Part shown: positions 56,295 through 64,000 of the stretch, piece by piece | How positions within the stretch are numbered: the first letter of the stretch is position 1 | Layout: every line of letters starts with the position of its first letter | Source: Gammaproteobacteria bacterium | GTDB taxonomy: Bacteria > Pseudomonadota > Gammaproteobacteria > Pseudomonadales > Pseudohongiellaceae | Direction of reading: 5' to 3' | Assembly: GCA_030682575.1 (NCBI GenBank) | Contig: JAUXNX010000001.1 | Location: 301,589-365,588, forward strand | DNA: 64,000 nt | Made by a program: the position numbers and the translations under genes | The notes under the pieces: model-generated | The model's database searches: none | What the model was told of the DNA's origin: nothing | Seen by the model: only the letters and a program-made list of their open reading frames with translations

Positions 56295-56777
56295 ATGATG
56301 AAATGCGTTGTAGGGTTCGGGTTGCTGTTCCTTGGTGCGACAGCGATATTCACGGCAACGGCTCAACAGGAGGCGCCGAGCCCCGAGCAGTTGGCCATAA
56401 ATTCAACGAAAACCAGGCAGGCAGTATTCAAACTCCTGTCTTTCAACATGGGAACCATCAATGGTATGGCGCGAGGTACCATCGAGTTTGATGCTGCCAT
56501 TGCAGAGCGCAATGCCAATCGTATTGCTGCAATTGCCCCCATGATTCCCGAGGTATTTGCAGCAAGAGACACCCGTGAGTTTGCAGTTGAGACTGAAGCA
56601 CTTCCCATCATTTGGGATCGTATGACTGAATTCAGCGAGAAGGCTGCTAATTTGGTTGCGGCGGCCAATACATTCGCCGAAGTCGCGCGAGGGGGAGACA
56701 GAACTGCCACTATCGCTGCGGTTCGCGCGTTCGGGGGCACTTGCGGTAACTGCCATGAAACTTTCAGGGTTGATTGA
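56295..56777 (+). CDS. cytochrome c' (class II c-type)
   Basis: A 160-residue periplasmic four-helix-bundle haem protein. It has a signal peptide (MMKCVVGFGLLFLGATAIFT, cut after ATAQ) and the class II C-terminal haem site CGNCHETF (two Cys and axial His). The mature part is helical with the typical TMGTIN-like NMGTINGMARG and LPIIWDRMTEFSEKAANL. Such proteins bind NO or shuttle electrons. The ATG at 56295 with GGAGTG upstream is preferred to the GTG at 56286. The divergent di-haem cytochrome lies downstream in the opposite orientation. Confidence 0.92.
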   Translation: MMKCVVGFGLLFLGATAIFTATAQQEAPSPEQLAINSTKTRQAVFKLLSFNMGTINGMARGTIEFDAAIAERNANRIAAIAPMIPEVFAARDTREFAVETEALPIIWDRMTEFSEKAANLVAAANTFAEVARGGDRTATIAAVRAFGGTCGNCHETFRVD

Positions 56778-56840
56778 TTTTTAGATTGTTCCCTCAGTAC
56801 GGCGCCGTAGCAGAGTTATCGCGACGTACTGAGAGGCGTT

Positions 56841-57707
56841 CTAAATCTGACGCTTGAAGAATGCCGCAAGCGCTTGTCGGTCCTCCTCAGTCAGCCTGCT
56901 GGTATTGTGTTCAATGACCGGCTCCATTTTACCGCCGACATAGTCACCATCTGGCTTCATTCCCAGAAACAGAAAGAATGCGAAATCTTCTTCTGTCCAA
57001 CCTCTCAATGCTTCGCTATTCAGAGCTTCGACATGCCCCTCCCCCATTGTCGCTCCGGCAAACTCTTGGGTAAGGACTGACATACCCAAAACGTTTCTGG
57101 GAGTGTGACACTCGCCACAGTGGCCAAGGTGACGTGCCAAATAGGCTCCTCTCAGTTGAGCAGGGTCGGAAAGCGATTCGAAATCGGATTGCAGAAAATC
57201 AGCAATTAAATTCCATACCGCCATCATCCACCTGAACAGCCAAAACGGTAACTCATGAGGAGGAACCTGGGATTCGACCGGTGGTAAAGATACCAAATAT
57301 GCAGCCATGTCGAGGATATCTTGATCGCTCAAGCCGGCATAGGAGCGATAGGGGAACGCTGGATAGTAGTAACCACCATCAGGACTACGACCATGTCTCA
57401 TCGCCAACAGAAAGTCTTTTGCCTGCCAACCACCAATACCTGTTTCGGGGTGCGGAGTAATGTTGGGAACATAAAATGTCCCGAATTCAGACACCAATGC
57501 AAGTCCACCGCTCATCGAACTGGAATCTACCGACCCTGCGTGACAACTGACACAACCACCTGCGCTGATTAGATATTCCCCGCGTGCAATTGCTACTGGT
57601 GTGTCAGATATGGCGACTTGAGAAAGCTGCGGCATAGCCAACAACCAATATCCCAGTAACAGACCGATTACCGCGCAACCCACAACCAACGTTACTCGCA
57701 TTTTCAT
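56841..57707 (-). CDS. membrane-anchored di-haem cytochrome c
   Basis: A 288-residue protein. The N-terminal signal-anchor (MKMRVTLVVGCAVIGLLLGYW) is followed by two class I haem domains with CVSCH and CGECH sites. The first domain also has FGTFYVPNITPHPETGIGGW, AMRHGRSPDGGYYYPAFPYRSY, and the second LARHLGHCGECHTPRN and FLFLGMKPDGDYVGGKME. This resembles the cytochrome subunits of alcohol and gluconate dehydrogenases, which pass electrons to the quinone pool or oxidases. The dehydrogenase partner is not in the window. GAGAG before ATG at 57707 supports this start; the frame extends to 57902 with no meaningful sequence. Confidence 0.9.
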   Translation of the reverse strand: MKMRVTLVVGCAVIGLLLGYWLLAMPQLSQVAISDTPVAIARGEYLISAGGCVSCHAGSVDSSSMSGGLALVSEFGTFYVPNITPHPETGIGGWQAKDFLLAMRHGRSPDGGYYYPAFPYRSYAGLSDQDILDMAAYLVSLPPVESQVPPHELPFWLFRWMMAVWNLIADFLQSDFESLSDPAQLRGAYLARHLGHCGECHTPRNVLGMSVLTQEFAGATMGEGHVEALNSEALRGWTEEDFAFFLFLGMKPDGDYVGGKMEPVIEHNTSRLTEEDRQALAAFFKRQI

Positions 57708-58130
57708 AATTACTCTCAAAAACCAGCAGTGGTATATCTTGCTCTGAATCCGCATACCGCGTAGATATCGAGTCTGTTTCGCAATAACACTGTGACTCGA
57801 GAACGACAGGTAAAGAGAAACTGACAGATCTCTCTGAAGACATATCTCAGTCTTGAGCTCAGACGTGACCCTTTCACGTGAAAGAAAATTCCGTGAAACC
57901 ATTCACAATACAGATAAATACCCTAGGCAAGTGTCGATAATTTGAGCAGCCTCTCAGTTTGAGATGTGATCTGAGAGTAGTGTAGTTCTAATTCCATGCC
58001 GTTAAGCCCGCCCAGCACTGACTTTGTAGATTGCTGCGCAGGATGGTCATCGGCAAATGTCCTCTTTGGTGGTACTTTAAATGCAGTTGTGTCCGTATTG
58101 GTAAATGCCTGATTTGAGATCTCCGCCCGA
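57708..58130. other. regulatory region between cytochrome c and pilus operon
   Basis: No gene is supported in these 423 bases. Two symmetric elements stand out: a perfect 14-base palindrome CTTTCACGTGAAAG at 57871-57884, and an inverted repeat CTCTCAG/CTGAGAG separated by 13 bases at 57951-57977. Both could be operators for the divergent genes. No clear -35/-10 pair was seen. Confidence 0.45.
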
Positions 58131-58754
58131 ATGACATCAAGTAAAGCACAAATACCGTCATATAGTGCCGGACTCTCCTTGATGGAGCTACTCATCTCCA
58201 TCGCTGTAATGGGCATCATTATTTCCGTGGCCGTGCCTAATATGGCGGAATTCTCCGTAAACCAGCGCCTTATTGGAGCTGCCGAACAGGTATATGGGCA
58301 CATACAGCAAGCACGTTCCGAAGCGATTACGCGCAACACAACAGTCTATGTCAATTTTGACGTCGATGGCACGACATCATGGGAGTACGGACTCAGCAGC
58401 GCCAACAGCCTCTGTGACGTTTCTGTAACTGCTCCCTCATCGGCGAACGCTTGTGTGATGCCTGTTGATGACGGGGATGGGAACTTGGATCCCGGTGATG
58501 GCAGTGTCGACACTGCGGACTTGGTATTAATGAGATTCACAAGCACCAATTATCAAGATGTCGCAATGGATATTGCCAATTTTTCGAGTGGTAGCACGCA
58601 ACTCTTGTTCGACCCCGTTCGTGGCACCGCAACCTCTGGCCAGGTGACCCTGGAAAGCGCCAATGGCAGCCTGCTGCGAGTGACAGTCAGTTTGCTGGGC
58701 AGAATCACCCTTTGTTCGCCGGATGGTTCGGTCGACAACTACGGAGCCTGCTGA
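58131..58754 (+). CDS. fimT: FimT/GspH-type minor pseudopilin
   Basis: A 207-residue type IV pilus minor pilin. A short leader ends at Gly14, followed by LSLMELLISIAVMGIIIS, with Glu at +5 as required by the PilD peptidase. The N-terminal helix continues NMAEFSVNQRLIGAAEQVYGHIQQARSEAITRNTTVYVNFD, the GspH/FimT pattern, and the C-terminus has the fold-ending LLRVTVSLLGRITLCSPDG. An Asp-rich loop (DDGDGNLDPGDGSVDTADL) is similar to Ca-binding loops. The ribosome site is poor. It starts an operon with pilW, pilX, pilV and pilE. Confidence 0.85.
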   Translation: MTSSKAQIPSYSAGLSLMELLISIAVMGIIISVAVPNMAEFSVNQRLIGAAEQVYGHIQQARSEAITRNTTVYVNFDVDGTTSWEYGLSSANSLCDVSVTAPSSANACVMPVDDGDGNLDPGDGSVDTADLVLMRFTSTNYQDVAMDIANFSSGSTQLLFDPVRGTATSGQVTLESANGSLLRVTVSLLGRITLCSPDGSVDNYGAC

Positions 58755-58756
58755 CT

Positions 58757-59545
58757 ATGCTTACTTTTAGCGGTAGACAAAAAGGGTTCACGCTGACGGA
58801 GTTGATGATCACCATCGCATTGAGTCTGACAGTAATCAGCTCGGTACTGGTAGGGTATCTAGGCACTTACAGCGGGTCCATGAGCACTCTCAATAACAGC
58901 AAATTGAATCAGGACCTGAGCGCCTTGATGAATCTGATGGTCTCTGATATCAGACGTGCCGGTTATACTGGCGCTATTGCTGTCGGCAGCAATCCCACTG
59001 CCAATGCTTTCAATTCGGTTGAAAATACAGCTCTTGAAGTATTCAACGATATGACCAGTAATACCCAGGTGGCAGCAACGGGAAATGGTAGCTGTATTGT
59101 CTATGCTTACGACTCTGATCAGGATGGTATCGTCGATGCCAATGAACTCGTTGGATTCAGACTGAATGCTGGTGTTGTACAGATGCGCACTGTCGGCAAT
59201 ATCGCAGACCCGGACACCTGTGCTTCTGCTGGCAATACCTGGACAGATCTCACCGATCCCGGTTTCATCACAGTCACTACATTGAATTTTGATCTGTCCG
59301 GCTCAGCGTGTCTGAACACCCGGGAGCCAGATCTGATTGATAACGATGGCAATGGTATTATTGATAACGTAGAGGAAATGGATTGCTACGATGCCCCTCT
59401 TCCGGTAGCAGGAAGTGGAAATATTTCCGTGGAGACTCGTCAGGTCGACATTACTCTGACCGGAAATTTGACTGGAAATTCTTTTGTACGCCTTTCTCAA
59501 TCGCAGAGCGTGCGGGTACGCAACGACTTGGTGAGGATACATTGA
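58757..59545 (+). CDS. pilW: type IV pilus minor pilin PilW
   Basis: A 262-residue pilin. The leader ends at Gly10 with FTLTELMITIALSLTVISS (Glu +5). The sequence LNQDLSALMNLMVSDIRRAGYTG is typical of PilW. A canonical EF-hand-like loop DSDQDGIVDANE lies at residues 119-130, and a second Asp/Asn-rich stretch at DLIDNDGNGIIDNVEE. It helps prime pilus assembly and forms part of the tip complex. GGAG upstream supports the ATG at 58757; the stop overlaps pilX by one base. Confidence 0.88.
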   Translation: MLTFSGRQKGFTLTELMITIALSLTVISSVLVGYLGTYSGSMSTLNNSKLNQDLSALMNLMVSDIRRAGYTGAIAVGSNPTANAFNSVENTALEVFNDMTSNTQVAATGNGSCIVYAYDSDQDGIVDANELVGFRLNAGVVQMRTVGNIADPDTCASAGNTWTDLTDPGFITVTTLNFDLSGSACLNTREPDLIDNDGNGIIDNVEEMDCYDAPLPVAGSGNISVETRQVDITLTGNLTGNSFVRLSQSQSVRVRNDLVRIH

Positions 59546-60735
59546 TGTTGTCAACGATCCGCTCCAAAACATTACAATCACAACGCGGGGTATTGACGTT
59601 GGTGATCTCGCTGGTGATTCTATCGCTCAGCACGCTGGTGACGATCAATCTCTCCAGAGCGATTCTGATGGAACAGAGAATTGCCAACAATGACACCAGA
59701 GCCAGACAAGCTTTTGAAGCTGCAGAAGCCGGCATCAACGCCGCACTCATTTATCTTGGTAATGATCCAGATGTCGATCTCAACGGCATCATTGATCCCG
59801 TCTTTGATACTAATGCCGACGGAATAGGAGACTCAATCAGTGCCGACGTCGGCACAGGCAGCGTGACTGTGACCACTGTAGATCTCTCCGGAGATATGAC
59901 TTCAGTCAGAATAAGATCTCAAGGTTTCAGTGATGATCGTAGCGCAACACGCACCATCACGCAGACACTCGTGACTATCAATCCATTACCCAATATGCCA
60001 GACAACCCTCTGGTGACAAGAGGTGGGATTATAATTTCTGGCTCCGCCACCGTTCATAACCCAGAAGGCCATAGCACGATCTGGAGTGGTGGTGACATTG
60101 ATCTCGGTTCTAATAATTCCACCAGCACTGAGGTGCCTGATATCGGCGATCCCGGCTATCCTGCCTGCATGGACATCCCGATGACCTGCAATCTCGTGAG
60201 CGCCTCCAATCGACTCATTGCCGGGGTTGACATTATCGAGAATGATAGTTCTCTGGGGGCATTGAGTTCAGATGAATTATTCCAGAATTTTTTTGGTGTC
60301 AGTCCAGCCGCTTACAGGGCATCCATGGTCACCATTGACACAACCCCTGCCGCTGCGACTGCGGCCGCTCATCTTGCTACGCATGAAGTCATCTGGATTG
60401 ATGGCAATGCCAACTTGAGCAATATTACGGTAGGTTGCAGGGTCGCAGTTACTGGCAACAACGTGTGCTCTGCTGCCAACACTAAACCCTCCATAGTTAT
60501 CGTCAATGGTAATGCAACATTCGGAGGAACCCCCCATTTTTACGGATTGCTTTTTGTAAGAGGAAACGTAACCGGTACTGGCAACACAACCGTACACGGC
60601 GCCATGGTAATCGGTGGAACCAGTAACAGCTCCACTGGCGGCAGTCTGGATATATGGTACTCCTCAAGCGTTTTGCGAGGAGTGGCAAGAGCTGGAGCTA
60701 CTACTGGGAGCGCAGGTACTTGGCAGGATTTCTAA
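59545..60735 (+). CDS. pilX: type IV pilus minor pilin PilX, long form
   Basis: A 396-residue pilin; the leader ends at RG and the hydrophobic helix starts VLTLVISLVILSLSTLVTINL, with no Glu at +5, as is usual for PilX. ILMEQRIANNDTRARQAFEAAEAGINAAL is the family's conserved block. The rest, up to about residue 396, includes an Asp-rich run (DPDVDLNGIIDPVFDTNADGIGD) and a repetitive beta part (IVIVNGNATFGGTPHFYGLLFVRGNVTGTGNTTVHGAMVIGG) that resembles polymer-forming beta-helix segments. GAGGA precedes the ATG. It joins the pilW/pilV tip complex. Confidence 0.85.
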   Translation: MLSTIRSKTLQSQRGVLTLVISLVILSLSTLVTINLSRAILMEQRIANNDTRARQAFEAAEAGINAALIYLGNDPDVDLNGIIDPVFDTNADGIGDSISADVGTGSVTVTTVDLSGDMTSVRIRSQGFSDDRSATRTITQTLVTINPLPNMPDNPLVTRGGIIISGSATVHNPEGHSTIWSGGDIDLGSNNSTSTEVPDIGDPGYPACMDIPMTCNLVSASNRLIAGVDIIENDSSLGALSSDELFQNFFGVSPAAYRASMVTIDTTPAAATAAAHLATHEVIWIDGNANLSNITVGCRVAVTGNNVCSAANTKPSIVIVNGNATFGGTPHFYGLLFVRGNVTGTGNTTVHGAMVIGGTSNSSTGGSLDIWYSSSVLRGVARAGATTGSAGTWQDF

Positions 60736-60754
60736 ACGATTCGAGGTCAACATT

Positions 60755-62728
60755 ATGATCGTCTCACCCAGAAGCAAAAACAAGGGCTTCGGTATCATTG
60801 AAATTCTCATCACTCTGGGAGTGCTCTCTGTAGGTATTCTCGGGGTCGCAACTTTGCAATCTGTCATCACCAAACAGAGTCAAGACAACAGGGCAACGGT
60901 TGAGGCCTTGGCGATTGCACAATCCCGTATCGAAGAGATGCGCAACTATACCAACAGCGCTTCTACAGTTGCCGAGTTTAATACCCTTTATCCCAATACC
61001 AATGGGTTCACAAACAGTGCCACTATATCTGGAGTCAGCACTGTATACACTCGCACTGAAAGCATTTCGACAGCAGGCCAAATCAAGAATCTGATAGTTA
61101 GTGTCACATGGAGGGATTCAGATGACGTTGCGCAAAATATCAGACTGAATACCGAGCTTTCATTCATTTCCCCCCGCAGTGTTGGGGACACTGCATTGGA
61201 GGCTACACCATCTCTGGTCGACGCACCCACGGGACGGGCTCGCCTCGGAGAGGGGCAGTTACCTGCAGGAGCAGATACTATCTCTAATGGCGACGGCACT
61301 TCTCTTTATCATGATGGTGGCACAGAGCTAATGTTGGTATTCGGTGACCAGATAGTGTTGACGCTTGCCGAGGCCTGCCAGACCGAGGACGGTTCCTGCA
61401 TCGATTTCGTAAGAATCAAGGGCAGGATCTATATCGACACTGCCTCACAAGGGAATCTCGATCCCAGCGACGTATACATAGTGGCATCAGACGCCGCTTT
61501 CTGCGCTCGCTATTATGTTGTCAATGGCACTACGCACAATGTCACCTCGCAAACGTCATCTACCATCAGTACCGCATCTGGAAACTATGAGTATTTCGAC
61601 TACACTTGCTATATCGGCGGTGGATGGCACGGTAATGTTGGAATCATTCTCGCCGGCGGTCTGAGGCAATCCGACAAGGTTTGTGTCGGTGATCCGGTTT
61701 CCGTCAACGCTTGGGAAGCTCCCGCTATTGCGACACGTCGCGTGTATCGGGGTATGCTGTACAAGTACAGCGGTGGCACCAATAGCGGTCGGGAGGAAAT
61801 AAGCGATGGCAATGGAGGTACACTAATAAGATTCTACAGCCAAGGTATCGCAGACAGCGTCGAGTTGCCAATACCAGAATCAGGGCAGTCCGGCCATGAT
61901 TTCGTTATAGCATCAATGCAAGCAGCACAGACGGATGGAAGTAATTGTATCTCTCGCGGGGTGATGGTGAGAACTGACTCGAATGTCGATGGCGAGCCGG
62001 GTGATCTGTTTGCTGGGGTACCGACAGATTTTATCTGCTTGAACAATGGCCTTCTGGATAATTACGATGTCAGTGTCTTTGGCAACGATGTGACGTGCCC
62101 GTATGACCCGTCCGATCCGCCCTCCACTCGTCATGTCGTAAGCGGCACCATTAACGTGCAGGCAGCCAACACTGCCGAGAACGATACCCTTGTCTCTAGA
62201 GTAAGCACAGTAACATCCGATGGACCGGGAAATTGCCTGGTATCCCCCTTTGTGTATGGAGGCAGCAATTACTCAGCAAATTACCAGTGTGATGTGTTTG
62301 ATTGGGGCAATGGCTGGAACGGATACATCGAAGTGACTTATGATGCATCAGGCATGATATGTACACCCAATCGCCTCACACTGAGCAATGTCAACTCCGA
62401 TACATCTGGACATAACTACAATAACTGCTCGCCAGGAACATTTGCCGTGATATCAGGAACAGTATCAACATCTGGCAATCGGAGATTAAACAATGCTGTA
62501 CTTAGCGATGGCGGTGTTTGCCAATTGGCATTAGATGGACTAAGTTATCAATGCATTACTCAGAATTTTAGTCAATCAACTTGGACAGGCACTATCAGCT
62601 TAACTGCCAACAGCGGGACGGTCTGCAGTACGCCATCTAACAATGGTGTTTTGTCATTTAGCAATCTGACTTCCGGGTTTCATACCCGAAATGTCATAAT
62701 CGCCAATAACGCCAACCAGTGTCCATAA
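60755..62728 (+). CDS. pilV: giant PilV-type minor pilin with tandem Cys-rich C-terminal modules
   Basis: A 657-residue pilin, about three to four times the usual PilV length. The leader ends at Gly11, followed by FGIIEILITLGVLSVGILGVATLQ (Glu +5) and the PilV block EALAIAQSRIEEMRNYTN. After about residue 130 it has a long beta-rich part. Modules with the pattern SGT-I-V ... C ... Y-x-C ... GWxGxI ... VC/C occur around 62129-62440 and 62441-62725, with a related one near 61410-61690. They probably form disulfide-bonded Ig-like domains for adhesion. GAGGTCAACATT precedes the ATG. It has no PilY1 neighbour, so it may fill the tip-adhesin role. Confidence 0.78.
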   Translation: MIVSPRSKNKGFGIIEILITLGVLSVGILGVATLQSVITKQSQDNRATVEALAIAQSRIEEMRNYTNSASTVAEFNTLYPNTNGFTNSATISGVSTVYTRTESISTAGQIKNLIVSVTWRDSDDVAQNIRLNTELSFISPRSVGDTALEATPSLVDAPTGRARLGEGQLPAGADTISNGDGTSLYHDGGTELMLVFGDQIVLTLAEACQTEDGSCIDFVRIKGRIYIDTASQGNLDPSDVYIVASDAAFCARYYVVNGTTHNVTSQTSSTISTASGNYEYFDYTCYIGGGWHGNVGIILAGGLRQSDKVCVGDPVSVNAWEAPAIATRRVYRGMLYKYSGGTNSGREEISDGNGGTLIRFYSQGIADSVELPIPESGQSGHDFVIASMQAAQTDGSNCISRGVMVRTDSNVDGEPGDLFAGVPTDFICLNNGLLDNYDVSVFGNDVTCPYDPSDPPSTRHVVSGTINVQAANTAENDTLVSRVSTVTSDGPGNCLVSPFVYGGSNYSANYQCDVFDWGNGWNGYIEVTYDASGMICTPNRLTLSNVNSDTSGHNYNNCSPGTFAVISGTVSTSGNRRLNNAVLSDGGVCQLALDGLSYQCITQNFSQSTWTGTISLTANSGTVCSTPSNNGVLSFSNLTSGFHTRNVIIANNANQCP

Positions 62729-62746
62729 AGAATTGCAGTTGAGAGC

Positions 62747-63208
62747 ATGTTGATGAACAGGCATAAAACAGACCAAAATTCGAACGGATTCACCCTGATA
62801 GAGTTGCTGATTGTTGTTGCCATAGTAGGAATTCTTGCCGCAGTTGCGTACCCGAGTTATCAAGAAAGTGTCCGACAATCACGCCGAGCAGATGGAGTTG
62901 CCGCTGCGTTGGCTATACAAGTTGCTCAGGAGCAATTTCGCGGTAATTGCCCCTACTATGCTCAGAGTCTGGGCGCCAGCAATGTGTGCGGAGCAAATGC
63001 CGGAGCCAGCACGGCTCAAGCGGCCACAACAAGCCGTGAAGGATACTATGCTCTGTCGATACAGCCCGGTAGCGCCACTGGTAACAGCTATACAATTGTT
63101 GTTGATCCACAAGGTCAGCAGGCTACCGATTCAACCTGTAAACCTATGACTATTACCTATAACAGCAGCAATCCCAATGGACTTAAAGCACCAGCAGTAT
63201 GCTGGTAA
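62747..63208 (+). CDS. pilE: PilE-type pilin
   Basis: A 153-residue pilin. Leader ends NSNG, then [41 protein letters not shown], with Glu +5, the family's most conserved stretch. Cys residues at NCPYY, NVCGA, STCKP and near the end AVCW suggest two disulfides, the last being the usual D-region loop. The main pilin or a minor PilE cannot be told apart by sequence. Start alternatives are 62747 and 62753, with GAGAGC before them. It is the last gene of the operon. Confidence 0.88.
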   Translation: MLMNRHKTDQNSNGFTLIELLIVVAIVGILAAVAYPSYQESVRQSRRADGVAAALAIQVAQEQFRGNCPYYAQSLGASNVCGANAGASTAQAATTSREGYYALSIQPGSATGNSYTIVVDPQGQQATDSTCKPMTITYNSSNPNGLKAPAVCW

Positions 63209-63227
63209 TTTAACGGATTCAAGTAGG

Positions 63228-63794
63228 TTATAGACAAGTAACGGGTCGCCCCTGACTGTTCTCAACTACGCCATCACCATCTCTGTCACGAGCATACCGA
63301 GCCCTGCCACTGAGACTAACAATAATCTGCCTATTCCTCTTTGGATCACCATCGGCCGAGCAGAAAGTGAAATTGCCATTTTGGAAATCAGTAAATCCTC
63401 TTGGGGTAATCATTAAATACTGTTTGTTCTGGAATGAATTGTAAGATATTAAACCCAGAGAACTCATATTTTTGGAACGAGATAAAATTCTGTCACTGCC
63501 GTTTATAACACGGTTCGCATCATGATCTGTAAACAATATAAATCCCTCATTCCAATTTCCCTGACAATGCTCACCATCGTCACTTCTACAAAGTGTAACA
63601 AACACATTCTCCGCAATTGCATGTGCACGAGCCATACTGATCACTGACATCAACTCATGCATGACATTGTCAATTTCTGCATTCTTTCTCCAAGAGCTTA
63701 CACCAGGCAGCGACGTACTCATGACTATAATTAAGAAAACTATTATGCAAATCAGTGATTCAATCAATGAAAATCCAGAATTCAGCAAATGCAT
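63228..63794 (-). CDS. second FimT/GspH-type minor pseudopilin
   Basis: A 188-residue pseudopilin on the opposite strand. Leader ends NSG, then FSLIESLICIIVFLIIVMSTSLPG (Glu +5), then VMHELMSVISMARAHAIAENVFVTLCRSDDGEHC and WNEGFILFTDHDANRVINGSDRIL, which are typical of FimT; the last part ends GRARYARDRDGDGVVENSQGRPVTCL. A strong ribosome site (AAGGAGGTG) precedes the ATG. The gene is visibly AT-richer than its neighbours and lies downstream of the 5S rRNA terminator, facing the pilus operon. Confidence 0.87.
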   Translation of the reverse strand: MHLLNSGFSLIESLICIIVFLIIVMSTSLPGVSSWRKNAEIDNVMHELMSVISMARAHAIAENVFVTLCRSDDGEHCQGNWNEGFILFTDHDANRVINGSDRILSRSKNMSSLGLISYNSFQNKQYLMITPRGFTDFQNGNFTFCSADGDPKRNRQIIVSLSGRARYARDRDGDGVVENSQGRPVTCL

Positions 63795-63874
63795 TGGAAA
63801 ACACCTCCTTGTGTTTTACTGCAGTTAAGTTCATGAATCTGATTCTGTAAAGCGCATCACCCCCCCAAAAGCAC

Positions 63875-63908
63875 AAAACCCCAACCCGCATGATGCGGAT
63901 TGGGGTTT
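63875..63908 (-). terminator. rho-independent terminator of the rRNA operon
   Basis: A long stem, AACCCCAA-CCGCAT with TGCGG-TTGGGGTT, with a two-base loop and one mismatch, lies 13 bases after the 5S rRNA end. On the minus strand it is followed by TTTGTGCTTTT. Confidence 0.85.
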
Positions 63909-63921
63909 GTGTTGTTTAAGA

Positions 63922-64000
63922 GCCTGACGATGTCCTACTCTCACATGGGGAGACCCCACACTACCATCGGCGCTGAGCACTTTCACTTCTGAGTTCGAGA
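63922..64000 (-). rRNA. 5S ribosomal RNA, 3' part
   Basis: The minus strand reads TCTCGAACTCAGAAGTGAAA, then GCTCAGCGCCGATGGTAGTG, TGGGGTCTCCCCATGTGAGA and GTAGGACATCGTCAGG, the standard 3' two thirds of bacterial 5S rRNA. The 5' end lies beyond the window; the 3' end is near 63922. Confidence 0.95.

Noticed and set aside
57923..58339. 138-codon minus-strand frame covering the fimT start
   Set aside because: Overlaps the fimT coding start and has no family likeness; fimT has a clear prepilin leader.
1..64000. Mobile elements, CRISPR arrays or prophage
   Set aside because: No transposase or integrase frame, terminal inverted repeats with target duplication, or regular spacer-repeat pattern was seen.

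Overview
The window looks like chromosomal DNA of a Gram-negative, probably marine, gammaproteobacterium. It has OmpA-type and general porins, a TonB-dependent receptor, UbiC, DegP with two PDZ domains, an oadGAB sodium pump, a Pseudomonas-like minor pilin cluster and a bacterioferritin/Bfd pair. The genus cannot be fixed by eye; the mix of acyl-CoA and short-chain dehydrogenases recalls Cellvibrionales or Pseudohongiella-type oligotrophs (a weak guess). No insertion sequence, phage, CRISPR array or tRNA was seen. The 3' end of a 5S rRNA gene enters from the right edge.

Layout. 1-6.3 kb: NfsA-type nitroreductase (cut by the edge), a secreted serine hydrolase, DegP/MucD, a membrane-bound winged-helix regulator and an FAD oxidoreductase. 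6.4-14.9 kb: a catabolic-looking block of acyl-CoA dehydrogenase, two SDRs, an MDR oxidoreductase, a class III aminotransferase and a CoA-transferase, plus an arginine-rich 46-residue ORF with its own promoter and terminator. 15-16.7 kb: ubiC and an OmpA-family protein. 17-35.2 kb: a compact phosphate-starvation island holding a secreted beta-helix-like protein, a TonB receptor, phoB, phoR, a porin, phoU, pstB, pstA, pstC, pstS, ppk and ppx. 35.3-36.3 kb: bfr and bfd with a Fur box. 36.4-50 kb: a GT39-type glycosyltransferase, a tandem NTF2-like protein, a chemoreceptor, a hybrid sensor kinase, an ExeA/MshM-like ATPase, cysE, a frameshifted EAL-CBS-GGDEF gene and a PIN-PhoH protein. 50-57.7 kb: oadGAB, a SUMF1-like protein overlapping an NqrB/RnfD-like membrane protein, cytochrome c' and a di-haem cytochrome c. 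58-63.8 kb: a type IV pilus minor pilin operon (fimT-pilW-pilX-giant pilV-pilE), a second fimT-like gene on the other strand, then the rRNA operon end.

The most coherent system is the phosphate island. Eight Pho boxes (two 7-base CTGTCAT-like repeats 11 bases apart) can be read by eye. In seven of them a -10 hexamer lies exactly 10 bases past the last repeat. They precede the beta-helix gene, the TonB receptor, phoB, the porin, pstC, pstS and ppx; ppk has a looser match. This ties an undescribed TonB receptor/secreted protein pair to phosphorus scavenging, alongside high-affinity Pst uptake and polyphosphate turnover. Other notable points are the leaderless-looking pstC promoter, beta-propeller and coiled-coil inserts in PstC and PstA, a giant PilV with at least two (probably three) related Cys-rich modules, and Asp-rich Ca-loop motifs in several minor pilins.
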